Made by a program: the position numbers and the translations under genes. From Glebionis coronaria (Eukaryota; Streptophyta; Magnoliopsida; Asterales; Asteraceae): a DNA stretch of 64,000 bases. The stretch is taken from positions 530,497,079 to 530,561,078 of the forward strand of contig CM046875.1 of the NCBI GenBank assembly GCA_025667525.1. Direction: 5' to 3'. The notes beneath the pieces were generated by a model. It did no database searches. It was given only the letters and a program-made list of their open reading frames with translations, and was not told where the DNA came from. Shown here one piece after another: positions 1 through 10,275 of the stretch. How positions within the stretch are numbered: the first letter of the stretch is position 1; every line of letters begins with the position of its first letter.

Positions 1-321
1 TTGCAAAATTTTAAAAAAGTCTTATTTTTCTCCAGAACTTTTGAAAATCATGGTCTGTGGTTCACTGGACGCGGGTCCTTAGCCATTAGGCGGCTCCATA
101 TCGATATGGAACCGCGGGCTCCCTTAAGGAACCATGTACGAGAAAGCCACTTTTAGCTTATTTTTGGTCTTTCTTCTTTGACCACTGTCTTGATTAAGAT
201 TCTTTGTTTACCCAATTTGGCTAAACATTACCTAAACCCTTTTGTTTTCATTTCAAATATTTGCCTTGTCTACTTTCTTTAAATTCTTCTCTTTTGGGAG
301 TTCTTCTCTTCATCCCTCATA
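1..321 (+). other. Internal non-coding part of outer Sirevirus-like element F, with palindrome
   Basis: No gene is visible here. The stretch belongs to the interior of element F, upstream of a broken ORF. It contains a 26-bp imperfect palindrome at 90-115, whose central 16 bp (95-110, tccatatcgatatgga) are perfect. It is embedded in longer arms of the ggtcctta / ttaaggaacc type. A similar nested palindrome centred on atcgat occurs in F's LTR at about 37820-37881. The function is unknown. Palindromic motifs are a known feature of Sirevirus non-coding regions, which makes a regulatory role possible but unproven. Confidence 0.5.
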
Positions 322-888
322 ATGCCTAACTCTTCCATTCCTAACCTTGACATTTCTTTGTCACAATCTTCTAAACCTAAAGCTTCTTCTTCTAAGCTTT
401 CAAAGAAACCGAAAATCTCGGTTCGACCCGTTTGGATCAAGAAGAACACGAATCCTCATGATTATTCTTCTTCGAAATCCTCCAAGAATTCTTCTTTCTC
501 TCCGATTAAATATTGGAATGAGACTTACTCGATAAATCCAATTACCAGAGAAAAGGAAATTCTTCCACCACCACCTAAACCTTTCAACTCTCTATAACTC
601 AATGACCTATCTTCATTTCCTAATCTCACTAGTCACTGTGAAAACATCTCTTATCCATTACCTCCCTCTCCACCAAACTCTCATTTTAATGGACCTCCCC
701 CATCTAACGACTTTGTTTTGCATCATGGTTCCTCATGTGCTTGTTATCGATTTCAACAAATTGAACTTGCTCATATCTATGACAAGCTAAATTTCCTTGA
801 ATTCCTCCTCACTCGACCTCCTCTCAAAGTTTTTGTTCCCGTGAACAAAACTTATTATGATGCTTCACCGTCTTTCTTTTCCAACTAA
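322..888 (+). pseudogene. Broken ORF of about 188 codons upstream of the F 3' LTR (env-like position)
   Basis: One reading frame runs from ATG at 322 to TAA at 886-888, with a single in-frame TAA at 595-597. It encodes a Ser/Lys/Pro-rich N-terminal half (SKPKASSSKLSKKPK, then PPPPKP) and a second half with LAHIYDKLNFLEF and VFVPVNKTYYDASPSF. I recognise no domain, signal peptide or membrane helix. In Sireviruses such as SIRE1, an additional (env-like) ORF lies between pol and the 3' LTR. The position here, just upstream of a polypurine-tract array, matches that arrangement. It could equally be a lineage-specific ORF or a remnant of pol. The nonsense codon suggests this copy is dead. Confidence 0.5.
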
Positions 889-1536
889 GGCACATTTTGT
901 ACTTTAGTTGTTTGAGTCAATAAAATTTAAGCAATCTTGGAAGATTATCACTATTAGAGTAGTTTATGCTTTGTGGTTTATTTTCCATATTTTTTGCTTT
1001 AAATATTCATATTGTGTGTATGAATATTTCTATTTTATGTTATTTCATATTTGTGTATATGAATGTTATGTGTGTTATCTTTCCCGCTAATTCTTTTTCA
1101 CAAATTTGTTAAAGAGTTGATCATGGTTAAAACTTACAATTATATATGGGTGATTCCATAAATTCTAATTGAACTATGATGTTGTCAATACACACTCTTT
1201 GGACATACTTAGCAAATACTTACTTCTAATTTGATATTTCTTTTTCTTCTCCCTCTCAAGTTAGTTAATAGGTAGTGCACATATATACATTGGTGTTTCT
1301 AACCTTTGTGTAGCATGTCACCTTCGCTCATTCACTTGGTGCCCCAAGCAAGGGGATTAAGCACCAAGGGGGAGCTACTAGCAAAGTCCGGTTCTTTTCT
1401 TCTTCAAAGACTTGTGCTAACCTTTTTGCTTCGACAAAGGGGGAGAAATGATAGTGATAAACTCGTTAATAATTCGAATAATCTTGTATTTTACGTAAAT
1501 GAATTTATATTTTGTCGTAATCAAAAAGGGGGAGAT
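889..1536 (+). promoter_or_regulatory. Spacer with three polypurine tracts ahead of the F 3' LTR
   Basis: This is non-coding sequence after the broken ORF. Three near-identical purine tracts are visible: caagggggagct near 1364, caaagggggagaaatg near 1436 and aaaaagggggagat at 1524-1536. The last abuts the LTR and is the likely primer for plus-strand DNA synthesis. Multiplied polypurine tracts upstream of the 3' LTR are an established trait of Sireviruses, which is the main reason for assigning F to that group. The short ORF spanning 1306-1542 reads through these tracts and is not considered a gene. Confidence 0.65.
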
Positions 1537-1710
1537 TGTTAATGCAAAGCAATACCTAAAAACATTGTTAGTACTAATTAATCTTTCTTAGTTTTGATCA
1601 CGACAAATTACAAAGACATTTATGGTCAAACATAATTATAAAACGAATTATCTAAAAAACATTATCATCAAAGTAATAATCATTACACTAACATATCTTA
1701 ATCATGCTTA
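1537..1710 (+). repeat. 3' LTR of element F, first segment
   Basis: The LTR starts with TGTTAATGC directly after the last polypurine tract. It is interrupted at 1711 by element A. The LTR continues at 37602, as shown by the 5-bp duplication gctta at 1706-1710 and 37597-37601. Only 174 bp lie in this segment. Confidence 0.7.
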
Positions 1711-3593
1711 TGTGACACCCCCAAATTGGTCAAATGCAGTGGAAATAATATTTGGGTGTCACGTGGGTGGATCAACAGCAAATTGTATGTAGAGCAACAG
1801 ATAAAAGATTATCATTACATTTATTACATAAATAAAAGTGTAAATGTTATTAAAATTATCTTAAACATTATTCATTAGTTGAAATCATTCCCTAGTTTAT
1901 AAAACTCAGATGAGTTCTATAAATGCAGCCTATCATGATGCTTGACTCCATGCACGTCAATACCTGCTTTAGTTTCCTGAGAAAACATGCTTAGAGAGTC
2001 AACATAAAGTTGATGAATTCACAGGTTTAATAAAATAAGTTTGGACAATAAACATTAACTGAAGTAATGCACATAGCATCAATACTTAAAGGTAATTACA
2101 TTCCCTAATGCCCGAAACTGATACTTGACACGTTAAGTCCACAACAAATGAGGACCCTTCGCCTTAATAAAAATGCATCGAATATTCCGTTCTGACATGT
2201 TAAACATGTGTTGTCCTGGACTAGGCACAGTGAGCGCTACTCACCCAGATGGGGATGGTCAATCCCAAAATAGATCTATTTATACATTCAAGCAATTCAA
2301 CAATTTTAACAGTTTTAGATGCAGGGGTCATGCGGGTTCATCTACAATAGGCAAATATAATTAAAGGTTTCGTAGTTCAGTTTATGTCCATCAAATAAAA
2401 TATGTTGCATATTTTCTTCCCCATAAAAGGCTTTAAAAGTTTGTCAATATACAAGTGGGGCCATGAACTCACCTCAGTAGTTGATGAGACTGCTTTTATA
2501 CATGGTCTCATCGTCCAAATCGGGCTTAAAATGCATAAAATATCATTAAAAATACCAAATATATGCTCGTGTTTGTTACTTGTGTATTTTTAGGTACGGA
2601 TATTGAGAAAATGGCAAAAGATCACAAGAATCATTCAAAAATGAACACGGGAAACGAAGCCGCACAATGAACCGGGCCCAAGTTTGGATTTTACAAAAAG
2701 ACCCTTGAAGAATTGAAGATTGACAACTTTAGTCCCTCATCTTTGAAGAACTTGTCACAAATGACCCTCCAAATGTCAAATGTACAAGAATGATCCCTAA
2801 AGTTTGAAGATATTACAATTCCAGTCCTTGAAGAATCCAAGAAATACATTTAAAACCCTTGGAAAAAGTTTTAAAAAATTTGTGCCATAAATGACAACTT
2901 GCCAAAAGTTGTCATGTGTTAAAAGGGCGTGGATAGCATTTTATACAAAGTGGAAGAAAGAGAGAAGCTTGGGGGGTCAAACTGCCAAACAGCAAAACCT
3001 CCTCATCCAGTCACAATTTGCCACGTCACAAAACCCACCCATTTACCCTAACCCTACCCATACCCAACCCGTAACCAAACCCACAACCCAGGTTTATTTA
3101 TTAAACCTTGGCCAAATCCCCCAGTCAACCCCACCCTTTCCCACCAAAACACCTTTTTCAAATACTTTTTACCCAAAAAGGATTAAACCACCCTTAATCC
3201 CCCACTTAAACCCTAATCCACCCCAGTCACAATCAAGAGCAAAACAAGGGGGTTTTGTCTTAATCCCTCCAGATCCCTAATTGAGCTTCACCTCATCCTA
3301 AACCCACCCACCAAGATTCCCCCAACATACCCATGTGACCTCCCAGGACCACCCCTGCCCCGTCTTTTTCACACCAAAACCAAGAGGGGACACATCCAAC
3401 GATTATGATGCATTCCTTTGACCCCAAGGATATTTTAACAGCTATGATCAAGTTTCCAACAGCCTGGCATCACATGGTTCCAATTTGACCAGATTTTCAA
3501 GACTTTTCTCAAGGGAATTTAGGGCTTTTTAGCAATTAGGGTTTACAATTTTGTAATTTTTTATTCACTCTTCTAGTAATTTCCATAGACTAG

Positions 3594-3601
3594 TATAAAT
3601 A
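3594..3601 (+). promoter_or_regulatory. TATA box of element B 5' LTR
   Basis: TATAAATA sits about 1.1 kb into the LTR, after a Pro-rich-looking C-rich tract. It is preserved at 13287-13294 in the other LTR. It is the most plausible Pol II core promoter, with U3 upstream and R-U5 downstream. Confidence 0.5.
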
Positions 3602-4972
3602 CATTCGACTTGTGAATGTATTAGTTGTTCCAGATTTTTTCAAGCATTTGTAATCTTTTTTAAAAATTATAAAGTTGGTATTTTTGGATAAAGTGTAATT
3701 CCTTTTATTTTTTTTTAGAAATTTGGTGCATGCTTGAATAGTATGAGTTCCACATTATTATTACTTAAACACTTTGTGTTTATTGGATTATCAAAAATTT
3801 TAAAAAGGGTTTTGATTTCAGAAATTTTATGAATTTTTGAGAAGTGAAAGTGGATCAAAAATTCTTGAGTTTCTGAATATTAAACTTGTTTTTAAAACTT
3901 GTTAAAGGTTTCAAAGTTGGTGAAAAGATTTTTAAGGAAGTTTGAAAAAATCAGAAGTTTGTATTGTGCTTGTTTTCTTTCCATTTTCTTAGCAGGTTTT
4001 TGAGCTTGTTGCTGTTAAAGGTTCAGCATAGACCCGGGTCTATTGTAGGTGGTTTTTCAACCACAAAGGGTCCTGGATGTAGGACCCTTAAGGTAGTTCT
4101 CATTTTCCCTTTTCATTTTTAGTTTCTGAAAATATTATGTGATTTGTGTGAAATTGCATGAAAGGTGTTGATTGTTTGTTTAAGCTGTTTGATTTGAGTT
4201 ATTAGGTTATATTATGCATGTTTAGAAGGTATATAATCAGTTTGGGTAGATTTCAAAGTGATTTGGTGTGTTAAAATTGCATATTCAGTTTTAAAGGTGT
4301 GTTTGAATAAGGGTTTAAGTAGGGTTAAAAATCATTAATTGTGCTTAAAACCTGCTTAGAAATACTTCATAATGTGTTAATAGGTTGCTAGTCACATAAG
4401 TTTTCAGTTTGGTGTTGATTTTAAACAGGTTTGTATGAAAAATATTTGGTTTATAGGTTAAAAATCTGTTAAGTCATCATTGTGCATGATTTGAGTGGAA
4501 TTTATGCATCAAGTTTTATAGTCTGTTGGATTAAAGGCTAACTTAGGATTGGGTATAGTTTGAATACCATTTGGTGAGTTTATGTGTAAGATTTGAGCTA
4601 CTGAAAGTCACTTGTGTGCACTTTGCATCAGAAAAATACCACCAGACCCCCTTTGTCATATCAGCAACATCATTGTGTGTAATTTTGTGTGATTTTGCGC
4701 CTAAGCTTGCTTGATTTGTGTTTGTGTTTGACTCCTTATACTCCAAAGAGTATAAGGGTGCCCCCTTTGTCCAACAATTCACCACAAAAAAGCCAAACCA
4801 AGCCCTCTTGGTTCAATATTCACAAGTGAAAGAATACACTTATGTTCATCAGTCAACAAGTACTCAACTGAGCACGTTTTGCTTTGAATCTTGCTTTAAT
4901 CCTGGTTAAATTGGATTTAATTTGTGTTTTGAGTAAGTATTAGTCATCAGTTTGTGTTTTAAAAGTTAAAAA

Positions 4973-5071
4973 AAAATATAAAAAAAAATCAAAAACCTCA
5001 CCTTGCCTGGGCTCGAACACGCGACCTCTCTATTGGAGGAGTAACGTGTTAACCAGTGATCCAGATGGGTT
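4973..5071 (-). ncRNA. tRNA-like Pol III unit, antisense in the B 5' LTR
   Basis: On the minus strand there is an A-box-like TGGATCACTGG (plus 5052-5062), then a B-box-like GTGTTCGAGCCC (plus 5009-5020) 31 nt later. A T-run (about 4973-4995) follows immediately and would terminate RNA polymerase III. The same arrangement occurs in the 3' LTR at 14660-14770. It looks like a degenerate tRNA-derived sequence. Whether it is transcribed cannot be judged from sequence. Confidence 0.35.
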
Positions 5072-6283
5072 TTTACGTTATAGGTTCATTTCAATAGTTA
5101 TTTAAGGGGTTTTGGTTTTGTCCTTTCATAAATAAGCCGTAGCTTATTTGTGCTTTTCCAGCTTATTTAATAAGCTTATTTGGGATAGCTTATTTTTCCT
5201 AGGTTCTTATTTAGGTTTTACACTTTTCTGTTTTAAAAGTATATTTTTCCCTTTATTTATTTATTTTTTAGGATTATTTCTAGTTTAATTTTTAGAAAGT
5301 AATTTAAAAATAGCAAAAAGTATTTTAAAAATCCAAAAAAAATAGTTTTTAGGTTTTAATTAAGTAATTTGAGGTTTACATCAAAAAAAGTTTTCAAAAA
5401 GTCTTATTTTGATTTTATTTGATTTTAGGTTTTTTTCACAACTTTAAAAATTAATATAAAATTAAATAAAAGGTTTTAGGAACTTTTGATCACATTTTTG
5501 TTCTAGTTATATTACTTAGGATTTTTGGTAATTTTTTAGAATTTTTTTTTAAACTTTTTATTTTTTAGAATATTTTAATATTATTTTATTACCAAAAATA
5601 GACAGTTTAATTTTTAACTTTTTTCATTTTTCCTAGATTGTAGACATTAAATTAGGAACTTTGTAACTTTCCAAATATTTTTTAGGCTTTTCATTTAATT
5701 TCTAGAATTAATTTAAGATTTAATAGATTTTAATAGTTTTTAAGTAATTAAAAATTGTTTAATTTGGTTTTAAAATTTTTAAAAATAGTTTTTAGCTTAA
5801 TTAGGTCATTTTTGAGGTTTACAAACTATTAGATCTTGTTTAAGGCTTTTAATATTTAATTGTGATTTTTAGGGCTTTAATTAGCATTAAAAAGTCATTA
5901 TTGAATTAATTAAAAGGTTTTAGCAAGTTTGGATTTTTTGTAAACTCTTAGAATATTATTGGGGATTTTTAGGAATTTTTGGAAATTTTTAGGTTAAAAT
6001 TTTAATTTTTGTACTATTTACGGTTTTACGTGTTCGCCTTTTTTGTCGTAGTTTAATCCGTCTTCGTAACCGTCATTTCTTTCCTTTCTCATTTCTATTC
6101 TCTTCTCTTGTTAATAAAATCATCAATCAAATCAACTCATTATACAACGCACTAGCCTCCTCGAGAACGAACTCACTTAGGGTCATTCACACACGGTTTT
6201 CCTAAATCGTCGTGCACGCTTGCCCTATATTTTAGTTGCTTGTTTTTCCTAAAGCAAGTATCTAATTTTTACGAATATCATTT

Positions 6284-6301
6284 TGGCGCCGCTGCCGGGG
6301 A
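6284..6301 (+). promoter_or_regulatory. Primer binding site, tRNA-Asp type (element B)
   Basis: The sequence tggcgccgctgccgggga begins 3 nt after the LTR end. It matches the complement of the 3' end of plant tRNA-Asp with one mismatch (C for T at position 9). Athila-lineage elements use this primer. Element D has the identical site, mismatch included. Confidence 0.85.
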
Positions 6302-7024
6302 GGCGTGTTGTGTTTTGATTGAACCATTGTTGTTTTTTTTATTAGCCATAATAGTAATTGTATTAATAGCACTCTATTAATACGTATTATCGTTTTTCAT
6401 TTTTTGTGAATATTATTACTATATTGTATACGTAGAACAATAAATTCACAAGTACTCCAAATACGTAAGAAATCACAACCTTGACTTGGGAGGTCATTAC
6501 CCAATCATTGTATTCGAATCTCAAACCAAAGAAAAAAAAGGCAAGAATAGATAAATACTTTCGGGAAGCTCGATTTTGAAAATACAAACTATAAGGTGGG
6601 TATAAGGCGGATATTATAAAATATATCCTAAGGAAAAAGGCTCTTAAGTGCTTCGCGCCGCCTCGTTTCCCCGCTTGCTTGTGCGTATTTGATTTTGAGA
6701 GTGAATCGAGGGTTTTGCCGCCCAAAGTATTATTACATATCATATATATTTTATTGGTTTCTATTGATTAAACCCTCTTGAACGATTTGGTGTTCCACCA
6801 TCGTTCTAAAGTCATCGAAGGCGTTCACTTCACGTGATCGTTTTCATTCCTTGAGGCTTTTTAATCGAGAGATTTGATTAAGGAGGAGATTTGTAGATTT
6901 GTGTCTACTAATACATTCCAAAAATCCAAAAAAGTAAAAACAATCAAAAACCACAAAAAAATTGAAAAAGTAAAAACACCAAAAAGAATCTTCTTTGCTC
7001 GCCTTCTCGTTGTACATGACGTTT
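6302..7024 (+). other. Untranslated leader of element B
   Basis: No coding region is seen on the element's sense strand. A block at about 6530-6740 (aagctcgattttgaaaa, aaggtgggtataaggcgg, aaaaaggctcttaagtgctt, tcgagggttttgccgcccaa) is nearly identical to element D at about 48815-48985, although flanking leader sequence has drifted. This is a candidate packaging or dimerisation region. The minus-strand ORFs at 6387-6743 and 6844-7137 look like chance. Confidence 0.5.
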
Positions 7025-9856
7025 ATGCAAACTCGCTCTAAAGCAAGACGTGCACGTAAACGAAGAAACAAATCGACCACTCCTTCTAGTGAGGAGTCTC
7101 CTATTGACGAACCCATTGTAGTGAAAGAAGCACCCATGGCTAATCGAACTATGATGGAGTTACTTCAAGCACCCACCGAGGGTTATGGAGAAGCTATCGT
7201 TATTCCCGCTATCCTTGCGGAGAATTTTGAGGTGAAAACGGGTTTGTTGTCCATGATCCAAAACAACAAATTCCGTGGTGATGAGAAAGACAATCCTCAC
7301 AACCATATCCGCCAATCCAATCGTCTTACCGCCACGTGCAAATTCAAGGATGTTGCTAACGATTCGATTAAGATGATGTTGTTTCCGTATTCCTTAGCGG
7401 GGCCCGCTAAAATTTGGTTAGAGAAAGAGCCACCCAATTCTATATTGACGTGGAAGGATCTCGTCTCCAAATTTGTGAACCAATTTTTTCCGCCCTCTAA
7501 GACTACTCATTTGAAAAACGAGATTTCTAAATTTTCACAAGGTTTTAATGAAAGTTTTTCAACGGCTTGGAATAGGTTTAAGGAGATGTTACATGAATGT
7601 CCTCATCACGGTTTTTCCGATTTGCACCAAATCGACACGTTTTACAATGGCCTTAACGATCATGAAAGAGATTATCTAAATGCCGCCGCGGGTGGTAATT
7701 TTTTGTGTAAAACGGTCGATGAAGCTTTAACAATTATCGAGAATAGATCTAAGGTTTATAGCCCTCGTAACACACCGAGTGTTGCCAAAATGGGCTCATC
7801 ATCGTCTCATAGTATTGATGCATTACATGATGAAGCAAATGAGGAAAATAGATTTTTCGATAGGTTTTCAACTCTCATGTCTCATTGGAAATCTCAAGAA
7901 GCTTCAAACACCGCTTCGGTTAAAGCGGTTGTTAAGAGTTGTTTGTCATGTGGGGGAGCTCATGATCTTTCCGAGTGCATTACCGCGGATGGTAACACTT
8001 CGAATGCTTTTGTAGCCACGGGAACTTATAACCAAAACGGCCAAGGTTCCCGCCAAAATCAAGCTCCACCAAACCAAAATGCTAATAACTATCGAAACAA
8101 CAACAACCAAGGTGGAAATTACCAAGGAAATCAAAGGAATTATAACAAGGGTAATTATCAAAGTGGAAATGGGCAAATTTCTAATCAAAACCAAAATCGT
8201 AATTTTCAAAACACGAGTCAAGGTATTCAAAATGTTTTTACAAAAGAACTTCATATGGACTTTTTGGATTACGCTACGGCAAATGATAAGATTTTGGAGA
8301 ATATTCAAGAGCAATTGGCTAGTCAAGCTAGGGACACGGCTAAGACCACCAAGGAGTTAGCTAATTTTGTTAAGGAAAATCTAACCATGAGGAATGAATT
8401 GAAAAATGATTTTGCTAACCAAATTCGAGGTCAAAACAACAAGATAGAGCAAAGTCATGCTAGGCTTGAACAAAGGATTGACCAAAAAGCCGCTAGTCAA
8501 GATGTTAAGCTTAATGCCATTTTAGAAGCCGTCATGGGGAACAAAGCCTCTACTTCGGGAAGTTTGCCTAGTAACACCATTTCAAACCCGAAGGGAGAGA
8601 TGAAAGTGATTACCACACGTAGTGGTAAGGCACTTAAAGAACCCATTTCTCGTCCAAGTACTTCTACGGAGAAGGAAAAAGAGAAAGAACCCGAGGTTGT
8701 GGTTGAAAAGGAGCAAATTACAAGCCCACGAAGTACCGCTCAAACCACACCTACGGTTGAACCTACACCCATTATGGAACCCGAGATTCCAAGGCCGATG
8801 CCTATGCCTACTATGCCCCAACCCACACCACCTTTACCCTACCCTTCAAGACGAGACAAGGAAAAGGCACAAGAACGAAATAATTATCAATTTGAACTCT
8901 TTATGAAAATGTTTCGTGACTTGCATTTCAATATAAGTTTTGCCGACGCCTTAGTCATGATGCCTCGATTTGCCGCGAACTTCAAAAGTATGTTGAATAA
9001 CAAGGAAAAATTGCAAAAATCATCTAGTTGTTCATCGGTTTTTCTAAGCCGCATACCTCAAAAAGTCGGTGATCCCGGCAAGTTTTTAATCCCTTGTGCT
9101 ATACAAGACATGGAAGAATGCTACGCCTTGGCCGATCTTGGTGCTAGTATTAATTTGATGCCTCTTGAGATTTTTAAATCGCTCAATCTTCCTAATCTCA
9201 CTCCTTCAAGAATGTCAATCGAGATGGCCGATCATTCTACGATTCTAGCTTGTGGAGTAGCCGAGGACGTCTTTGTGAAGGTTGGAAAATTCTATTATCC
9301 CGTGGACTTTATTGTTGTTGACATTCCTATCGATCCTAAAGTTCCGTTAATTTTAGGTCGATCTTTTTTGGACACCTCGAGAGCACTTATCGATGTGCAT
9401 GCAAGAAAAATCACTCTTCGTTTCAATGAGGAAGAACTCGTCATTAATGCAACCCAAAACTCCACTCTTTCTCATGTGTATTCTATCACATCTTTGTACA
9501 ATGTCAATCCCATCAAAAACATTTGCAAAAAGATTTCCAATAGAGTTTTAGGAGTTGTTGAGAAAAATGAAGTTCCGTCCCCTCCGCCGGTGGAGGTTAA
9601 GAGTGTTAAGCCTACGATTCCAATCTCGAGTGATTCTTCGGATGATGAATACGTTGATCCCGATGGGGGAGTTTTCTTTGTTAACAAAAGATTTGAAGAC
9701 TTACCACCACCTAAGCCAAAAAGATTTCAAAATGTGAGAATTTTTAGTGTGACTAACATTGCTTTAGATACACCAAATATTTTTGACATAATCAAATCGG
9801 GTTTTCACAAGGAGAGTGTAAAAGATGAAAAAGGAAAAGACTTTAAATTGATTTAA
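7025..9856 (+). CDS. Gag-protease polyprotein of element B
   Basis: The open frame extends from 6995, but ATG at 7025 (MQTRSK) aligns with the start of the element D homologue (MLTRSQ), so I choose it. The order is as follows. A basic N-terminus is followed by a gag core from MMELLQAPTEG through FPYSLAGPAKIWL and NQFFPPSKTTHLKNEI. Next come a short zinc knuckle near residue 306 (C-x2-C-x3-H-x4-C, CLSCGGAHDLSEC), an Asn/Gln/Gly-rich linker, a Lys/Glu-rich coiled region and a Pro-rich segment. Last is a retropepsin with DLGASINLMP near residue 703 and LILGRSFLDTSRALID. The product would form virus-like particles and mature itself. No RT follows. The frame is intact, but the C-terminal tail seen in D is cut off here by a frameshift near 9850. 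Confidence 0.88.
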   Translation: MQTRSKARRARKRRNKSTTPSSEESPIDEPIVVKEAPMANRTMMELLQAPTEGYGEAIVIPAILAENFEVKTGLLSMIQNNKFRGDEKDNPHNHIRQSNRLTATCKFKDVANDSIKMMLFPYSLAGPAKIWLEKEPPNSILTWKDLVSKFVNQFFPPSKTTHLKNEISKFSQGFNESFSTAWNRFKEMLHECPHHGFSDLHQIDTFYNGLNDHERDYLNAAAGGNFLCKTVDEALTIIENRSKVYSPRNTPSVAKMGSSSSHSIDALHDEANEENRFFDRFSTLMSHWKSQEASNTASVKAVVKSCLSCGGAHDLSECITADGNTSNAFVATGTYNQNGQGSRQNQAPPNQNANNYRNNNNQGGNYQGNQRNYNKGNYQSGNGQISNQNQNRNFQNTSQGIQNVFTKELHMDFLDYATANDKILENIQEQLASQARDTAKTTKELANFVKENLTMRNELKNDFANQIRGQNNKIEQSHARLEQRIDQKAASQDVKLNAILEAVMGNKASTSGSLPSNTISNPKGEMKVITTRSGKALKEPISRPSTSTEKEKEKEPEVVVEKEQITSPRSTAQTTPTVEPTPIMEPEIPRPMPMPTMPQPTPPLPYPSRRDKEKAQERNNYQFELFMKMFRDLHFNISFADALVMMPRFAANFKSMLNNKEKLQKSSSCSSVFLSRIPQKVGDPGKFLIPCAIQDMEECYALADLGASINLMPLEIFKSLNLPNLTPSRMSIEMADHSTILACGVAEDVFVKVGKFYYPVDFIVVDIPIDPKVPLILGRSFLDTSRALIDVHARKITLRFNEEELVINATQNSTLSHVYSITSLYNVNPIKNICKKISNRVLGVVEKNEVPSPPPVEVKSVKPTIPISSDSSDDEYVDPDGGVFFVNKRFEDLPPPKPKRFQNVRIFSVTNIALDTPNIFDIIKSGFHKESVKDEKGKDFKLI

Positions 9857-10275
9857 AAGATGTTTCTACAATTCTAACTCCGTCATCACCACGTTTATTG
9901 AGTACTACAAGCTCGTCTTCTCCTTTTGACGATGCTTTGTGTGGACTTAGTGTGGGGGAATCCCCTTATGTTCCCTTCCCTTTCTCCACCGAGGACGAGA
10001 TATTTGATCCTGGAATTACTTATATAGGGAAATCTCGGTCTTCCACCGATGCATTAAATGGAAAATCTTTTCATTTAATTGGTGCGAGTCTACCTCGAGT
10101 AGCTCATGTTTTTAGAGACTTACCCATCGTCCCACCCTTCTATTTCTTCTCTCCTATTTTCTTGAAACTCTTTGAGTTTTTGTTGACCATTGATGAAGTG
10201 GCGTTGAATTGTTTTTCCAATGAAAACGAGAACGCCATCTTCGATCCCGGTATTTTGCACCACCAAAGGACTTAG
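9857..10275 (+). pseudogene. Frameshifted C-terminal tail of the element B polyprotein
   Basis: The open frame 9898-10275 is in a different frame from gag-pro, but is collinear with the uninterrupted tail of element D (about 52040-52471). Shared blocks include SSPFDDALCG-type, DEIFDPGI, KSRSSTDA, GASLPRVA, PPFYF and a final ALNCFSNENENAIFDPGILHH. A small indel around 9850-9870 separates it from the main ORF. The tail has two copies of IFDPGI. I recognise no enzymatic domain. Its conservation between B and D suggests it was part of the ancestral protein. Confidence 0.7.

Larger units (their letters stand above)
2482..6280 (+). repeat. Element B 5' LTR (3,799 bp)
   Basis: The boundaries TGATGAG...AATATCA are identical to those of the 3' LTR at 12175-15981, and by eye the two copies differ at few positions, so the insertion looks fairly recent. 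A TATA box lies at 3594-3601. The LTR is unusually long and very AT-rich in its last third. A telomere-like cccta-rich stretch around 3045-3075 is shared by both LTRs. The 129-codon ORF at 2891-3280 is truncated differently in the other LTR and I do not treat it as a gene. Confidence 0.9.

Noticed and set aside
3040..3080. Telomere-like cccta repeats
   Set aside because: The stretch is short and irregular, lies inside an LTR and is repeated in the other LTR. It is not an interstitial telomere array.
2891..3280. 129-codon ORF in element B 5' LTR
   Set aside because: The copy in the other LTR (12585-12890) is cut short and frameshifted, and the sequence is low-complexity Pro/Thr/Asn. It is LTR sequence, not a gene.
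7946..8326. Minus-strand ORF of 126 codons
   Set aside because: It is antisense to the Asn/Gln-rich part of gag; repeated aac/caa codons read backwards as Val/Ile/Leu.
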